From positions 13,238,092 through 13,302,091 of the forward strand of contig CM059623.1 in the NCBI GenBank assembly GCA_030435675.1: a stretch of 64,000 nucleotides of DNA. Reading direction: 5' to 3'. This stretch comes from Steinernema hermaphroditum. Taxonomy: Eukaryota > Nematoda > Chromadorea > Rhabditida > Steinernematidae. Both the position numbers and the translations under genes were made by a program. Each line of letters opens with the position of its first letter. Position 1 is the stretch's first letter. Below the pieces are notes generated by a model. The model was not told the origin of the DNA. It ran no database searches and was given only the letters and a program-made list of their open reading frames with translations. Shown in pieces: positions 1-11,535 of the stretch.

Positions 1-113
1 TCGGGCGGTGGCCTTCAACACCTTTTCCAGGTTCAAGGCTTGAAAATCGTTATGATGAATATGTGAGTTCAGTTAAAAGGGACTAAAAGACTAAAAGGGC
101 AAAATCAAAACAT

Positions 114-509
<396 letters not shown>

Positions 510-1110
510 TCACGATTTATTGAAAAAACTCGTAAATCGGCTAGTGAAATTCTTAATTAGCTCGCCAGCACCACTCAAAGCGGTTTTGAAGGTGCTGCCA
601 AGCCCCAGATACTGCTGTATTTCATCCCTTGCTTTGTCCGAAAGAGTGTTGTACTTGTACAGGACTTCACCACTTGCCAGAAGCAGGTATCTCTTCTTGT
701 AGCGCTCTCCATCAGCTGGCCTCAGTGATCGGATCTTCTCAACGACTTCATAAACGAAGTTCTTGGCTTCGTTTCCCAGAGGCTCGACCTCCGACCGGCA
801 GAGTTTGTAGTAATGGTTGAATTGTGCATACAAGGTTTCACTTCGATCCCTCAGCGCTTGCAGAGCTTCTTCATCGCCTTTATATGTCTTTTTCTGACTT
901 TGGACGTCTTTCAGGGTGGCCTTGTCGGCGTCGGAAAGGTCGCGAAAGAGAAGAGTCGACTCCTCTCTTAAGAGAACTGTTGGAACATGAAATAGAGCCG
1001 ATATCAGGTGACTTACTGATAAAATCATCCGGAATATAGCGAAAGTTCTGAATATCAGCGGCGCACAGGGAAAATACAACTATTGGAAGAACGAATAACG
1101 ATCTAGACAT
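510..1110 (-). CDS. Fatty acid and retinol-binding (FAR) protein
   Basis: Two exons, 1017-1110 and 510-976, are separated by a 40-bp GT-AG intron (977-1016) and give 186 aa. The product has a signal peptide (MSRSLFVLPIVVFSLCA) and then an all-helical, Lys/Glu-rich body. Phrases such as LSDADKATLKDVQ, FVYEVVEKIRS and YNTLSDKARDEIQ match the nematode FAR (Gp-FAR-1) family. FAR proteins are secreted carriers of fatty acids and retinol found only in nematodes; the usual size is about 170-190 aa, so this looks complete. The ATG at 1110 is chosen because it precedes the signal peptide; an in-frame TTG six bases upstream is ignored. Family assignment rests on pattern recognition, not alignment. Confidence 0.88.
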
Positions 1111-1389
1111 TTGCAAAGCACTGAAGGTCGACTAGCGACAGCCCGTCACTGAACCCCGCGAACGTGCGAGCGAAGAAAGTGATTAATTGCAGCCGCTTTT
1201 TACACTTGGCCGCACTGTGGTCGGCGGCGATTGATTTAAATATTCGCTGTCTGGTGGTCAGGGTTCGTTCGGTTTTAAATTTCGGGATGTAAACAAATGG
1301 CACGGCAGTTTACAGATTCATCATATTGATATCTGGCAGATTGGTGCAGATGTTCATGGACTTCGTTGTGGGCACAATGAACAGCCCGG

Positions 1390-1640
1390 CTTTCAGTTCC
1401 AACGATTCGGAAACGGCGAAACTCCGGAAATGGCGGTCGAACTTCTTCATCTCGGGGCGTTTGAGGAGGCTTCTGAGCTCGCATCTGCTACAGAGAGATG
1501 AGTACGTGGTTCGGGGGTTGCATCTTCCTCAGTGTTGGTGTCCTCAGAACGTCGGCGGCCTTCGGGATGACATCTCACGCAGCGTCGGGCGTCGGGTTCC
1601 TGGCGCCGGACATCTTGTTGTCAACGGTGATAAAGGATAA
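1390..1640 (-). repeat. Retroposon family A, internal fragment
   Basis: Shares long stretches with copies at 22250-22595, 54967-55480 and 59160-59640, including the phrases gaggcttctgagctcgcat and gatgacatctcacgcag. It lacks the 3' tail region of the fuller copies. It ends in a short A-rich stretch near 1660. Confidence 0.8.
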
Positions 1641-1915
1641 CTGATAAAGGGAGACAAAACAAAAAAAAACCGACATTTTCTCCTGGCCAACCCCATATTT
1701 TTGTAATTCCTTTCAAGGAACATACACTTTCAAGAATCGTAGACTGGAAAAAAGATCGAATTATCTGCTGATGAAAACGTTCTTGGAGAGACGACTATCT
1801 ACTCGAAAGATCCGCGAATTTCGAATTCGCTTATATCACACGTAAGTAGCACACCGGAACACATCCGCTGCAACCTATTGTCGAGCTATTCCGCGCTTGG
1901 ATTCGCGGAATTGTC

Positions 1916-2190
1916 GTGCTACACAATGAAATCAACTTCGTCTCTTATCTGTCGACTAACAGAGAGTCCGCGACCCTAAAGGACCCCGAAAAGAACAACA
2001 ACGAGGCGAACCGAGTGTTGAGTCATGCGAAATCATGCGAATCAAACAAAAACCTACTGTCCATCACGGATCATGCCCACAAGAAGAAGACGTTGAGCTG
2101 ACCTACGTACCAGGTTGTCATCGCAAACTACATGAAAGGTTGCTGATAAACTGGGCTCTAAAGGGTCACTTTTTCGCTTTGTGTGTGTTT
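1916..2190 (+). pseudogene. Decayed copy of the downstream RING-finger gene
   Basis: A 61-codon reading frame contains LSTNRESAT and, later, HKKKTLS. Both recur in the intact locus at 3445-3720 (LSTNRESAT; QKKKTLSCPVC). A second frame just downstream gives KLHERLLINWALKGHF, aligning with NIDEYLPVNWIVKGQF after the RING of the intact gene. The zinc-binding cysteines are lost and the two blocks lie in different frames. I read this as a tandem duplicate that has decayed. It could instead be a mis-modelled multi-exon gene. Confidence 0.55.
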
Positions 2191-2438
2191 GGAATTGATA
2201 TTTTAGTCAGCCACCTTTTATAGCATCTTCTGAATGACCTATGTAGAACCACAGGCAGCCTTGTTGGACTTAGAATTGTCGCATTAGTTCACCGTATCGA
2301 GTATGCATGCTGACATTACTCTTATCGTGGTGATAACAAGTATGTATGCTGATGTAAAGCACCTTTCCTTGATTATAGTTTTTGCGTGTCTTACAACGAC
2401 GTCGCTCCCTTTCCATCTCTTTAATAAATATTTTTTAG

Positions 2439-3465
2439 ATATACCTGCAAGAATGGAAAAAGAGCTTAGAGACGCTCACCTACGTTCCGTTTCCGGCGAC
2501 AAGATGATTCTACATTCGAATAAGTAGGTAACGGCACCAGATGACTTGAAATTCCTTTTCAGTAATCAGATACTGATCTACGATTGCCGAGGTCACGGAA
2601 TTAAGAGACATGGATGCCCTAGTGGTCGTCACTTCCGCATGGTTTGCTATCGGTTTAGTCATGATTATGAAGGAGTTTAGCCACAATCCACAAATAGGAA
2701 AGTCTACGAATGCTTGTGTAATGTAACATCTGACGCAGTCTACCATAGCTGTGCAACACAAGTAGAAAAAGAAGGAGGCTTATACGACACCGAGGTACAA
2801 ATTTACAAACTTGCCAAGAGCTCAATGAAAAAGGTCAAGACCTTGAAATACTTCAACTCGAGGTTTCATTTGTATAGGAGAGCTGTTCTGAGTTGTTTTT
2901 TAGTTTGCTCTTCGTGTGCAGTTCGACATTTTATATTCGTGTGAACAAGACGTGGATAACGTTTTCGTTCGACCTTATGAAAGAAATCGTCCTTAAAAAC
3001 CGTTTGACGTTTTCAAAATTATCTTTTGCGTGATGTAGTATTGCAGGTAAATCTTTTGCCCTCTTCGTACACAGCGATCGCTTCTACGCCGTGGATAATG
3101 GAATACTTTACTCCTTAGACCTTAGCAATGCCGTAGAACAAATCGAACTTTCGAATGGAGAAACGATAGAAGGAGATATAATGAGTGGCTGGTTCTTAAC
3201 GACGCATTCTATTGGGGGTGATGTTTACATTGTGCAATCGTCAGGCATCTGGAAACTAAGCATAGCGTTAGGTGTATTTTAGCAATTGAACTTGAATTCA
3301 AGTCGTTGCAGGAATTGTATAATCAAGAAGTTACCAATCCCACTGCCTCCACTGACAAGCTGCACTTTTTACGACAGTGTACTTTACTTTAAAGGAGTTG
3401 GCTCTGAAGAAATCCAAAAACTCGACCTCACTCCATTTCTCTCAACTAACAGAGAGAGCGCCACT
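2439..3465 (+). pseudogene. Propeller-like coding exons with an in-frame stop
   Basis: Consecutive coding-looking blocks run between plausible splice sites: an acceptor at 2438, an ATG at 2453, a 40-bp intron starting near 2524, a block ending NSRFHLY near 2870, and blocks containing RFYAVDNGILYSLDL and SVLYFKGVGSEEIQKLDL. Short beta-strand-like phrases repeat, as in beta-propellers; the family is not certain. An in-frame TAG at about 2678 interrupts one block, and no phase-consistent junction was found near 3270-3310. It therefore looks broken or mis-modelled. It may be the C-terminal part of the decayed upstream RING copy, or the N-terminal part of the gene starting at 3487. Confidence 0.4.
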
Positions 3466-3486
3466 CAAGAAGAACTCATTCCTAAA

Positions 3487-4426
3487 ATGGGCAACACCAA
3501 GACAGCGGTGAAGCAGGTTAACAAAGTAATGTGCGCACTGTTAGCAGCTGATCGGAAGGAGCTAACATGTCCTGTGTGTCTTGAAATATTCCAGAACCCG
3601 AAGGTGGTGCCGAAATGTGGGCACTCCCTATGTAGCACCTGTGAAGTGCGAATATCGGTGGAGGACCCCATTCAGAAGAAGAAGACGCTGTCGTGTCCTG
3701 TGTGCCTAGCAGCAGTTGAACTAAACATTGACGAATATCTCCCCGTTAACTGGATTGTAAAAGGTCAGTTCAAAATATTTGCACTTAGACAGATAACCAT
3801 CGGGCTTATTCTACAGTTACGTCAGCGTCGGCAGATCAAATAGGCACATTCCTCTTCAATTAACATGCTTGATTCAGATCTGCCAACCACTTATAATCAT
3901 CATCGAGGAGGATCTCCTAAAAAGCCAAAGCATTCCCTAAAGTGTTCGTCCTGCAACGCACCATTGTCGCAGAAGAACACGTTCGACTGTGAGTTCTGTG
4001 CCGAACTCGATCAAAACATAGAGGTCACTGTGTTTTCAACCAACCATGGAACAGCTCCTTTTAGGTTCTCATCTGTGCAACCTGTGTGTTTGATTACCAC
4101 AAGGAACATATTAACAGCGTCCAACGCGTCAGGTTCGCCGATGCAGCATACAAGATGGGGAAGATAGGCGGCATTTCGAGGGATGCCGAAGAGCTAGGTC
4201 GTAAGAAGGCGTCAACACTGATGGTTTAAACATTGTGTTTGATTTACCGTATTGATGTCTCTAGGAACTGGACGTCTTCTTCGGACAGCTCGAACAGTAT
4301 TGCGAAAGAGTGAAAAGTCGACTGGAGAAGCTGGGCGGTAAGGGTCCGATGACTCAGAAAGTGGTGGACAAGGAGGTCGAAGAACTGATGAAGGATTACG
4401 GCGTCATTAAAAGGGTCGCCAGTTGA
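3487..4426 (+). CDS. RING-finger / B-box-like protein (TRIM-like, short)
   Basis: Four exons (3487-3763, 3878-4023, 4065-4223, 4265-4426) join in phase across introns of 114, 41 and 41 bp to give 247 aa. Residues about 22-75 form a C3HC4 RING: LTCPVCLEIF, CGHSLCSTC, LSCPVC. Residues about 105-155 carry a second cysteine/histidine group (LKCSSCNAPL, FDCEFC, ICATCVFDYHKEH), which looks like a B-box. The C-terminus is charged and probably coiled-coil (ELDVFFGQLEQYCERVKSRL). RING proteins of this build are E3 ubiquitin ligases; the target is unknown. The ATG at 3487 was taken, but the frame is open upstream to 3286. The 3' end is uncertain: a 47-bp GT-AG interval after 4412 could extend it. Confidence 0.68.
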
Positions 4427-4867
4427 TATTTCATCAAATTTCTTAATGACGTATTTTGTAGAAGTTGGAGAAATTGTGCATCTGGAGACAGTGAGCAACA
4501 TTTCCCAGCCGAATAACGATGGATAGGAAGTATGAGAGGAATCAACACTTCTAAGCAACCGAGTATTCCAACCGTTATTTAATTTTACATTGTGATGGAT
4601 TTACTTGCAGTGCTCATGAATCGGCGATGTTTTCCATTTCATTTTGCACTTCCATCAATAAATTCTCCGCAAATAACACATCAATAAACAATGATTATTC
4701 ATTCGAATCCTAGATTTTGTAAAGAGTGTCAAGCCAACTGAGGAGGAAAATCTTGTCTATTTTCCGAATTCCCATGAAAATGCACTATCTTCGAAAAGTG
4801 ATCGAAAAACTAAAGCAAATGGATAGACACCTCAAAGGAAAAGAACGGTACAAAATATAAAAATGTT
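4427..4867. other. Intergenic, no gene seen
   Basis: AT-rich DNA downstream of the RING gene with several AATAAA-like sites near 4660-4690. No coding or RNA signal was recognised. Confidence 0.5.
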
Positions 4868-4939
4868 GGGCTCAGCCGGTGATCGAAACCGGGACCTCTC
4901 GCACCCAAAGCGAGAATCATACCACTAGACCACTGAGCC
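4868..4939 (-). tRNA. tRNA-Pro (anticodon TGG), second copy
   Basis: Reads on the minus strand as the same 72-nt sequence as the tRNA at 329-400, with identical acceptor, anticodon TGG and T-arm. The two copies are inverted about 4.5 kb apart and bracket the FAR and RING genes. Confidence 0.96.
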
Positions 4940-5384
4940 GTGATCTACGCTCGTGCTGAATCTAATATGATCAGCGGAGCAGGCGCTTGAACTAGGTCAG
5001 TTCAGCGGTGAAGGCAGCAAGTCTTTCTTGTTCCAGATTTCGGTGCAGATATCGATTCAGAATACTTCGTCGTTTTGCGGCGCAGTTTCTGATGGATATT
5101 TGCCATTGACAAAGCAAAATTTTTAGAGCATTTTAGCTCATAACTGTCATGCGATTTGTTGATCTATGCGTCGACCAGTCATAGCAATAAGAATTACGAG
5201 CACTCACCGCGCCGATCTTTGCGCATGAGTGCGCCTAAACAAGCAAACAACACAGCGGGGCGCGCGATTATTCACGCAACCGGTAATCGCCTAACTCGTT
5301 TCGCACTTTCTGACCTTGACGGTCTTGCTTTTGGAAAACATGTTTATTAAGGTAAGCAGTGCGTATGCGTGTATTTACATAGCT
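4940..5384. other. Intergenic, no clear gene
   Basis: Short overlapping plus-strand frames at 5156-5350 show no domain or splice support. The stretch is likely the 3' flank of the minus-strand gene that ends at 5385. Confidence 0.4.
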
Positions 5385-5719
5385 TCAAACATTGCTCAAA
5401 AGGTCAACGCAGAACTTTCCCCACTCGCTGCAACACCCCCCACAGCATCCCTTCTTCTCTTTCTTTTTCTTCTTGCCGTTCTTCGGCTTTGGCACTTTGT
5501 TCGCGAGATCGATGGGCGAGAGGGGTTCGACGGATGAGGATCCTGAACAGAAAAGTTTCTAGGTGGAGTGAAATCGAGTTTAACCTTTGGAGTTCTTCTT
5601 TGGCACGGTAATATGTACAGTGGGATTATTTCCCTTTGTATGGTATGACACTCCATTCATGGTCGAGTTGTTGTCTCGAACGTCGTCACTGTCGATGACG
5701 CAAATGCGATGGGTCGTTG
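5385..5719 (-). CDS. Hypothetical protein with Lys-rich, Cys-pair tail (partial)
   Basis: Two exons are visible, 5585-5719 and 5385-5542, joined in phase by a 42-bp intron (5543-5584). The first ends HITVPKKNSK; the second gives SSSVEPLSPIDLANKVPK, then a polybasic run (KNGKKKKKEKKG) and CCGGCCSEWGKFCVDLLSNV before the stop. A polybasic stretch next to paired cysteines resembles a membrane-anchoring, possibly palmitoylated, C-terminus; that is inference. The 5' exons were not found: the frame stays open past the acceptor at 5720 without an ATG. Family not recognised. Confidence 0.5.
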
Positions 5720-6564
5720 CTGAAGGAATTGAATGAGGAGAGGTAATCAGTAAAAACGAAGAAGCTGCGACAAGGATCTCTTTGGGGCACTATTCCCAAA
5801 AGCATTTTTGGAAATTTGTCATCGAGGCGACCAAAAACAAAGGAGCATTTATTTTGTTTGGACTTGGGTGAGAAATGATTATTTTTGCTGGTAGTATGTC
5901 ACATGCAAAATATGGCAGAGTGACATATAAACAGCTTTGTTTTGGTCATGCGACCCAAAAATATTAGCATTCGGCCTGCAGTAAATAGACTTCGTCGTGA
6001 ACAGGAGGTCAGGAAATAGCGCTAGATTTGGTTCAAGATGTGCAAATGGATTAATATGGATCACTGCTGCTGGTTGTTTGCCGTAAGGGGAAGTAATGTT
6101 AACTTTGGGCTATGCATAGACTTGATACTTATTATTCGTTCATGGTACTCCTCAAATATGGTTCAAAGTGAGATGCAGGACTGTTGGCATCTAGCCCTAT
6201 GGCAATTTTTCCAACAGCCTTTATTAAAATAATGTAGCCATCTGACATCTCAATCCCAATCCAATTATCGCATTAAATGTGTCGCAAAATGGTTCACGAA
6301 GCTCGAAAAATGACGCTTATCAGTTAGGCTGCCCATCGCAACACTAAGGACCAGATGGAGGGACGGGATCGCCAAGAAACGACCAAAATTGGGATGGCGA
6401 CAGTGAGCAAGGGCAGAAGATTCCGCAAACATACGGCCAATTATGGCCAAGAAGCAGGGTCTATTAGGTAAGCCAGTAAGCGTTGATTCTATGCCATATA
6501 AATTGAGTTTCTTTAACCTTTTAACATTTTTGCACGTCAGGTTTGATAAATTTACTTCGCTCGG
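5720..6564. other. Unassigned stretch
   Basis: May hold upstream exons of the 5385 gene. A plus-strand block at 6356-6468 (MEGRDRQETTKIGMATV..., ending at a GTAAGC donor) looks exon-like but has no partner. The remainder is AT-rich and shows nothing recognisable. Confidence 0.3.
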
Positions 6565-7001
6565 CTAAATATCTACATAAAGACCACGATGTTTCATAGT
6601 TTGCAAAAATGGACTATCATTGTACACGGAGGAAGTAACCAAGCTCGGTCTTAAGCCAAATGAGTTAAAACGGTAAGCAGGAAAGCACTTACACATACCA
6701 TCGGCGTCGATCTTCTTCTCACAACAATTGCAGAAATTCTGATTCAAATTCATCATCCAAGCATCTTTTCTCCTATCGTCTACCATTAGAGAAAACTTAT
6801 GACCTATAGTCAAGCCATTGCTTATCAACCTGAACAACCACTTTTCTCTAACAACCAAATCTCTTCAACCTACCATCCAATGATCTCCTCTTGCATATCA
6901 TGCCGTGACGATTTCTCGAAGTTCCTTTTCGGCTCGATCATCGACAGAACACTCAGCAACTCGCCATCGTTCATCTCAAGAACGCGTAGGTCGCGCCTCA
7001 T
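6565..7001 (-). CDS. Hypothetical protein, two exons
   Basis: Exons 6874-7001 and 6565-6829 join in phase across a 44-bp GT-AG intron to give 130 aa. The N-terminal half is charged and helical (RRDLRVLEMNDGELLSVL). The middle has a cysteine cluster (NFCNCCEKKIDADGMCKC) that could bind metal, with two cysteines doubled. No known family was recognised. The ATG at 7001 is the first clear start, but the frame stays open upstream, so an earlier exon is possible. A plus-strand frame overlaps it (6799-7077) and is probably a shadow. Confidence 0.5.
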
Positions 7002-7333
7002 TGTGGACGAGTTCACAGTGGCCGAAAGAAGTACAATCGATACCCTAGTGGAAGAAGAGGGGAATTTGGAAAAATAACATCCGCAGGCACGGCGAGGAGT
7101 GTTTGTTGCGCGCGAAGGCTTGCGAAACCGGAATTCCTTTCGGGATTATGCGTCGACGCCACCGATCGCCAACTTACAATTCGATTATTCAAAAAGGACG
7201 TCGGTGTGTCATCGCGCTATGCTGGGATAATCCCCTCCACTTTCTCTGTTTCGTACCACTCTTTGGCGAAGAGGACCTTTTTGGTGCTTCAATGGTACAG
7301 AAGGAATACCAAGAAAAATGGTTTTTGGTCATT

Positions 7334-7687
7334 CTAGTCTTCAATTAAAGACTTTTTAAGACATTTGTTTAAAATTCGCTTTGAAGGTTCAAATACACTG
7401 ACTAATCTCATGACTATCGCAGTGAATAGGAAAACACTTTTCGCTAGGTGTTGGCGAAAGAATTCATCAGAAGAATCGTCGTTATTTCGATTTTCTAGGA
7501 ACGAATCTACAAGGTAACCTTCCACAGTGTCCGCCAGAGATTGGCACAGGGCCAGGCATATATTGGTGAACGGTAACCCCAAAAGTACGTCAGATAATAT
7601 GCACACCCGACTATATAAACACTTTTCGAAAGTTATGAGAGCGTTGATGCAGATATACAGGCAAATTGCCGAAACACTGTGTTCTCC
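7334..7687 (-). CDS. Possible membrane protein fragment
   Basis: A minus-strand frame stays open for about 117 codons between two stops but has no ATG near its start. It contains two strongly hydrophobic stretches (SAICLYICINALITF and SVFLFTAIVMRLVSVF) separated by a loop, and ends SKRILNKCLKKSLIED. This resembles part of a multipass nematode chemoreceptor, but no diagnostic motif was seen. It could be an orphan exon or a pseudogene. Confidence 0.3.
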   Translation of the reverse strand, partial: GEHSVSAICLYICINALITFEKCLYSRVCILSDVLLGLPFTNICLALCQSLADTVEGYLVDSFLENRNNDDSSDEFFRQHLAKSVFLFTAIVMRLVSVFEPSKRILNKCLKKSLIED

Positions 7688-8149
7688 CTAAGCGGTTGAC
7701 CCGGCAAGTCGGTTGCATACCAGTTTGTAGACCAGGTTTGACTCGCCTCGCCGCCAGTATTTCCTTTCGTTTCGTTTTTTTTTGTCCTACAGGCCTCTGT
7801 TTGTCTTCACTGTCATTTCCAGTGGAATTCCAGTCGTGAATGCAAACAAGGAATTCGACTACAACCAGCGAATAGGGTTAAAATTCATTATTTAAGAAAT
7901 GAATCTAAAGAGCCAAAGTTACATACGAAAGACACAAAGAAAGACAATCTTTGGCTGGAGAGCGAGCAGAGCCTTGATATCTGAGCATACCAGGCGAGTT
8001 AATGCCACCGCATAGGTACAATGCAAGTCTTTGGCTGTCATGCTCATACGCATACTAATGTGCGCGTAACCTTCGAATGGTCGTTATATGGTCTGGTGTG
8101 CCTATAAGCTTACAGGCTTTTGGGATTCACATTCACTAATGCGTGCTTA
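7688..8149. other. Intergenic, no gene seen
   Basis: Low-complexity T runs near 7770 and no coding signal. Confidence 0.4.
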
Positions 8150-8265
8150 CTTTTCTGCGTCTTCCCGAACTCCGGATTTCTCCGAAGCCGCCGCTGTGCC
8201 GCAAACGAGAAGAGGAAGTTCAGCTGCCATTTCTAGAAGTTGTTGTTCCGAAAACCGAGACATCC
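8150..8265 (+). repeat. Retroposon family A, short internal fragment
   Basis: The phrase gaagccgccgctgtgccgca, and the following agaagaggaagttcagctgc, correspond to the middle of the fuller copy near 55255-55310. Both flanks diverge. Confidence 0.65.
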
Positions 8266-8754
8266 GAAAACCTTTTCACATGTGCACTGCCGATAAGCAA
8301 CTACCACTCGAAGTGCTACTTGACATTTGATACGAAAAGAGCGAGAAATCGCGTGTAGTACGAGATCAACCTTTAAACATCAGTTTCATATGATTCGTAG
8401 TTCGTTGGATGGAAATTTCGACCCATTACTGAAATCGGTTGGACAGTGGAATGGTTTATTTCCCCCGTGATCTATTTTAAATACACAAAAGTTGAAAACA
8501 TAGACAGAGGCGGGGAAGATCTGTCGCGGGACTCTGGGTCGATGTCGATGACATCTTCTAGTTTCTCGCCGTTCGGCGACAATTACTGCAAGAGAAATAC
8601 ATACCCTATGAATATAACGGAGCGATCACTTCATCGGCCAAATTCCTAAACGATATGGGCGCGATCCTTCCTGATATATTGCAAGTTTAACCGTATTGAA
8701 CTGTCACATTTTTTTATCAAATATACTTTATAAATGCCATTCTGTTAGGATGTT
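8266..8754. other. Intergenic, weak ORFs only
   Basis: A 67-codon plus-strand frame (8446-8649) shows no domain and no splice partners. This interval includes the 3' flank of the gene ending at 8755. Confidence 0.35.
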
Positions 8755-10806
8755 TCATCCGAATGTAAGTTTTGAGTAATCTCTGCAAACATGAGTACAT
8801 GGTTTTTGAAGTTGGCCAATGGTCATCTCTCCTTTTGTGAACTTCACTTTGTCCTCTTCGTTGAGAATACCCTCGACGCCGACGTCTCTGTCGATTAAGT
8901 AATATCCAGATTGGGGGTAATTGGCTCCGATCCGCTGCGATTTACCGAAGTAGTCCGCACATCGTCGGTCTTCATGGTCACCAAACCAGTTGTGACTTAA
9001 CGATCCACAACAATCATCGTCGTTGATGCCTTTCTTGAGTTGAAACACATGCCTAAGCGTAGGAATAAGGACAGTAAACTATGACTATTACATACGTTTT
9101 GGTCAAGTATTTCACCGAAATCTCCTTCGCAAAGTGAACGCTGTCCGAGTCGAACCAGTAAAGGATCTTGTCCAGCTTCTGGCAGAAGCTCTAAATAGAG
9201 ATTTGAACGTCGCTGTGACGAATAGAAAACATACAGCAGGATCGTCACAGTACCCATGTGGAACCTTACTGTTCTAAAACAACATGTATTCGTTGTAAAG
9301 TGCGTGGAATGGCTAACCAGAGCAGACCATGAAGGAGACCACATTCGTTCTTTCTTTCTGAATTGCTTTTCCGCGTATTTCGACACTTTACCGTCAGTGA
9401 GCTGAAGGAGACCGATAACAGCAGCTCCATTTTCGAGTCCCAAATAGCCATCGGGGCATCCTCCGGCGGTCGTGACCTTCAACTGAAATGTGGGATCTAT
9501 ACCTGCAAGCTGGTGAACATCTTTAAGTAGAATCCGGAATGCAATGAGTCCGAAGAACTTGGTCTGGTTGCTCGACGTAATGCATCGATCACAGTCAAGT
9601 TCCAACTAAAAAACTACCTTGTACTCATCATCCTTTACTACGTCATCGTCTTCTTCATCAGTATCTCCTGAGCCGTCAACGTCACCGTCAGTCGGAACAG
9701 GTAGTTCCTTTTCGCCGGATTTATCTGTCTTTTTGCTCGAACCATCTCCATTTTGATCTCTTCTATTAGCTTCCTCCGAATGGTCTTTGCTCTTCTCAGT
9801 CGTGACGACTACTGTCCTGGCAGTGGAAGTGTAAGCCTTCTCCTCTGAATCCTGTAAATTTAAATCAAGAGATAATATCCACCAGAAGACCTCATACCTC
9901 ATCCAATTTTTTATTATCTTTATTGTTTTTCCCATCAGTTCGCTCTTTGATAGCTTGCATATCTTCCTTGTGGTCTATCTTGACCTTTTCTTTCTTCTCC
10001 AGCGGCTTCAACTTCTCGTCGTTCTTCTTGAATCCTAGTGGTTTAGGCTTTTCTTCATTCGCCTCCTTGTGCTTCTCAATTTTTGGGCCCTCTTCTTCGG
10101 GTGATTGTCTATCTTTTGAACCAATCTTTGTGCTTGGAGCTGGCTTGATTTTCTCGCACACGCATCCGGGCTTCTCTGTTGGAGGCTTTTTGTTTTCAGC
10201 GCCTACTGTCTTAATCCGATACGTTGAGCAACTATTTCAGAATAATGCTTACCTCTTTTTTTGAATGTTCAGTGACGTATGAAGCCTATAAATTCAAAGC
10301 CAGAGATAATAACAACTAAAATGGCCATACCTCTTCCAATTTTTTATCATCCTTAGTGCTTTTTTCATCGGTTTCCTCTTTGATAACCTCCATATCTTCA
10401 TCTTTTTCCATCTTGAACTTTTCCTTCTTCTCCACCGGTTCCAACTTCTTGTCGTTTTTCTTGAATCCCTGTGGCTGAGGCTCTTCTTCGTTTACCACCT
10501 TGTGCTTCTCAACCTCTTTTTCCACTCCAATAAATTCCTTATTTTCTACCACCACCTCTTTATCTATCTCTTTTTCTTGTGTTAATTTCTGCAAATAAAA
10601 CAAATTTGCTCCAAGTAGAAAACACTACATATTGATACCTGTTTTCGTCCATCGTTTGTTGGCGCTATGAACCCAGTAGGGCTGGTGAGCAAACCGGTGC
10701 CAGGACCGAATGCGGAAATTTCAAATTTGTCCGATGGTCGATGAGGCCAGCAAGCTCTTGTAAAAGCTGTTACAAAACACAAGAAGACGAACAGAACACA
10801 GCGCAT
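8755..10806 (-). CDS. Secreted Lys/Glu-rich protein with Cys-containing C-terminal half
   Basis: Nine exons (10639-10806, 10331-10588, 10253-10285, 9898-10209, 9642-9851, 9318-9605, 9235-9273, 9096-9190, 8755-9052) join in phase to give 566 aa; introns are 36-50 bp. A signal peptide (MRCVLFVFLCFVTAFTRA) starts the protein. Exons 2 and 4 encode two copies of an acidic/basic module around EKHK-(V/E)-NEE, then GFKKND-KLEP/KLKP and a KD/ND-KKL end, so an internal duplication is clear. Exon 5 is Asp/Glu-rich. The C-terminal part has spaced cysteines (LDCDRCIT, GGCPDGY, YCDDPASFC, DDCCGSL) and probably folds outside the cell. Between exons 5 and 6 an in-frame TAG is avoided only by a 36-bp intron (9606-9641). 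Function is unknown. Confidence 0.72.
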
Positions 10807-10924
10807 GGTAAGCGAAAGGTGGAATGAGTTGCTGAAGGCGTTTGACACATTGGCGCGTCAAAATAGATCCTAATAATGACACAAAAGAAACAATTAGATG
10901 GAGATAATGGCGCAAGGTCATAAC

Positions 10925-11535
10925 CGTTTCGCGCACGGTCGTGATCGCAGGCGCATGAGAAAAGGTCAGTAAGTGACGCTCATCGGGATCAACTTATCAG
11001 ATAATCGGAACGTGAATTCAGTACATTTAATATAGATAAACCATGCTGCGCGCGAATTCGCGCCCTCCAGGTACTAAAAGCCAATTAGCCCGTAGCCCTG
11101 CGGGCGGCTCATGCAAATGGCTGAAGTTGAGGCCGAAAAACTGTAGCCCTGCGGGCGGTAAAATTGGTGCTTATGCAAAGTGCTGAATTTGGGGCCAAAA
11201 AAATGTAGCCCTGCGGGCGGCAAGATTGGTACTCATGCAAATGACTGAAGTTGTCCAAAAAACTGCAAAGCTAAAGAATACGCTGAAAACGGCACAAAAA
11301 CTGTAAAGAAACGCAAAGCCTTGCGTCCCCAGAGATATGATGGAAGTACACCGGTACCATCTCAACTGCTTGTGTGGCTCATTGCGAACGTGCTTCGTTT
11401 GTAACCGGGCGGTGTCGGGTTCGGTTCCCCTCGGGGTCCTTATTTTGTGTGGGTGTTTTCCCCGTGCTCACGGAAAAACACACACACACACAAACAGACC
11501 AACGGGCCCGTCGGTTCTCCATTTATATAGGGGAT
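10925..11535 (+). repeat. Repeat family B (SINE-like), copy 1
   Basis: Matches 22610-23285 in order and orientation: a lead with gtcgtgatc and gcgcatg, then ctgcgcgcgaattcgcgc, then tandem units of about 55 bp containing tagccctgcgggcgg (three here), then a tRNA-like segment. That segment has an A-box-like TGGCTCATTGCGAACG and a B-box-like GGGTTCGGTTCC, followed by a CA-rich tail. A Pol III-derived retroposon is the best reading; autonomy is not expected. Confidence 0.75.
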
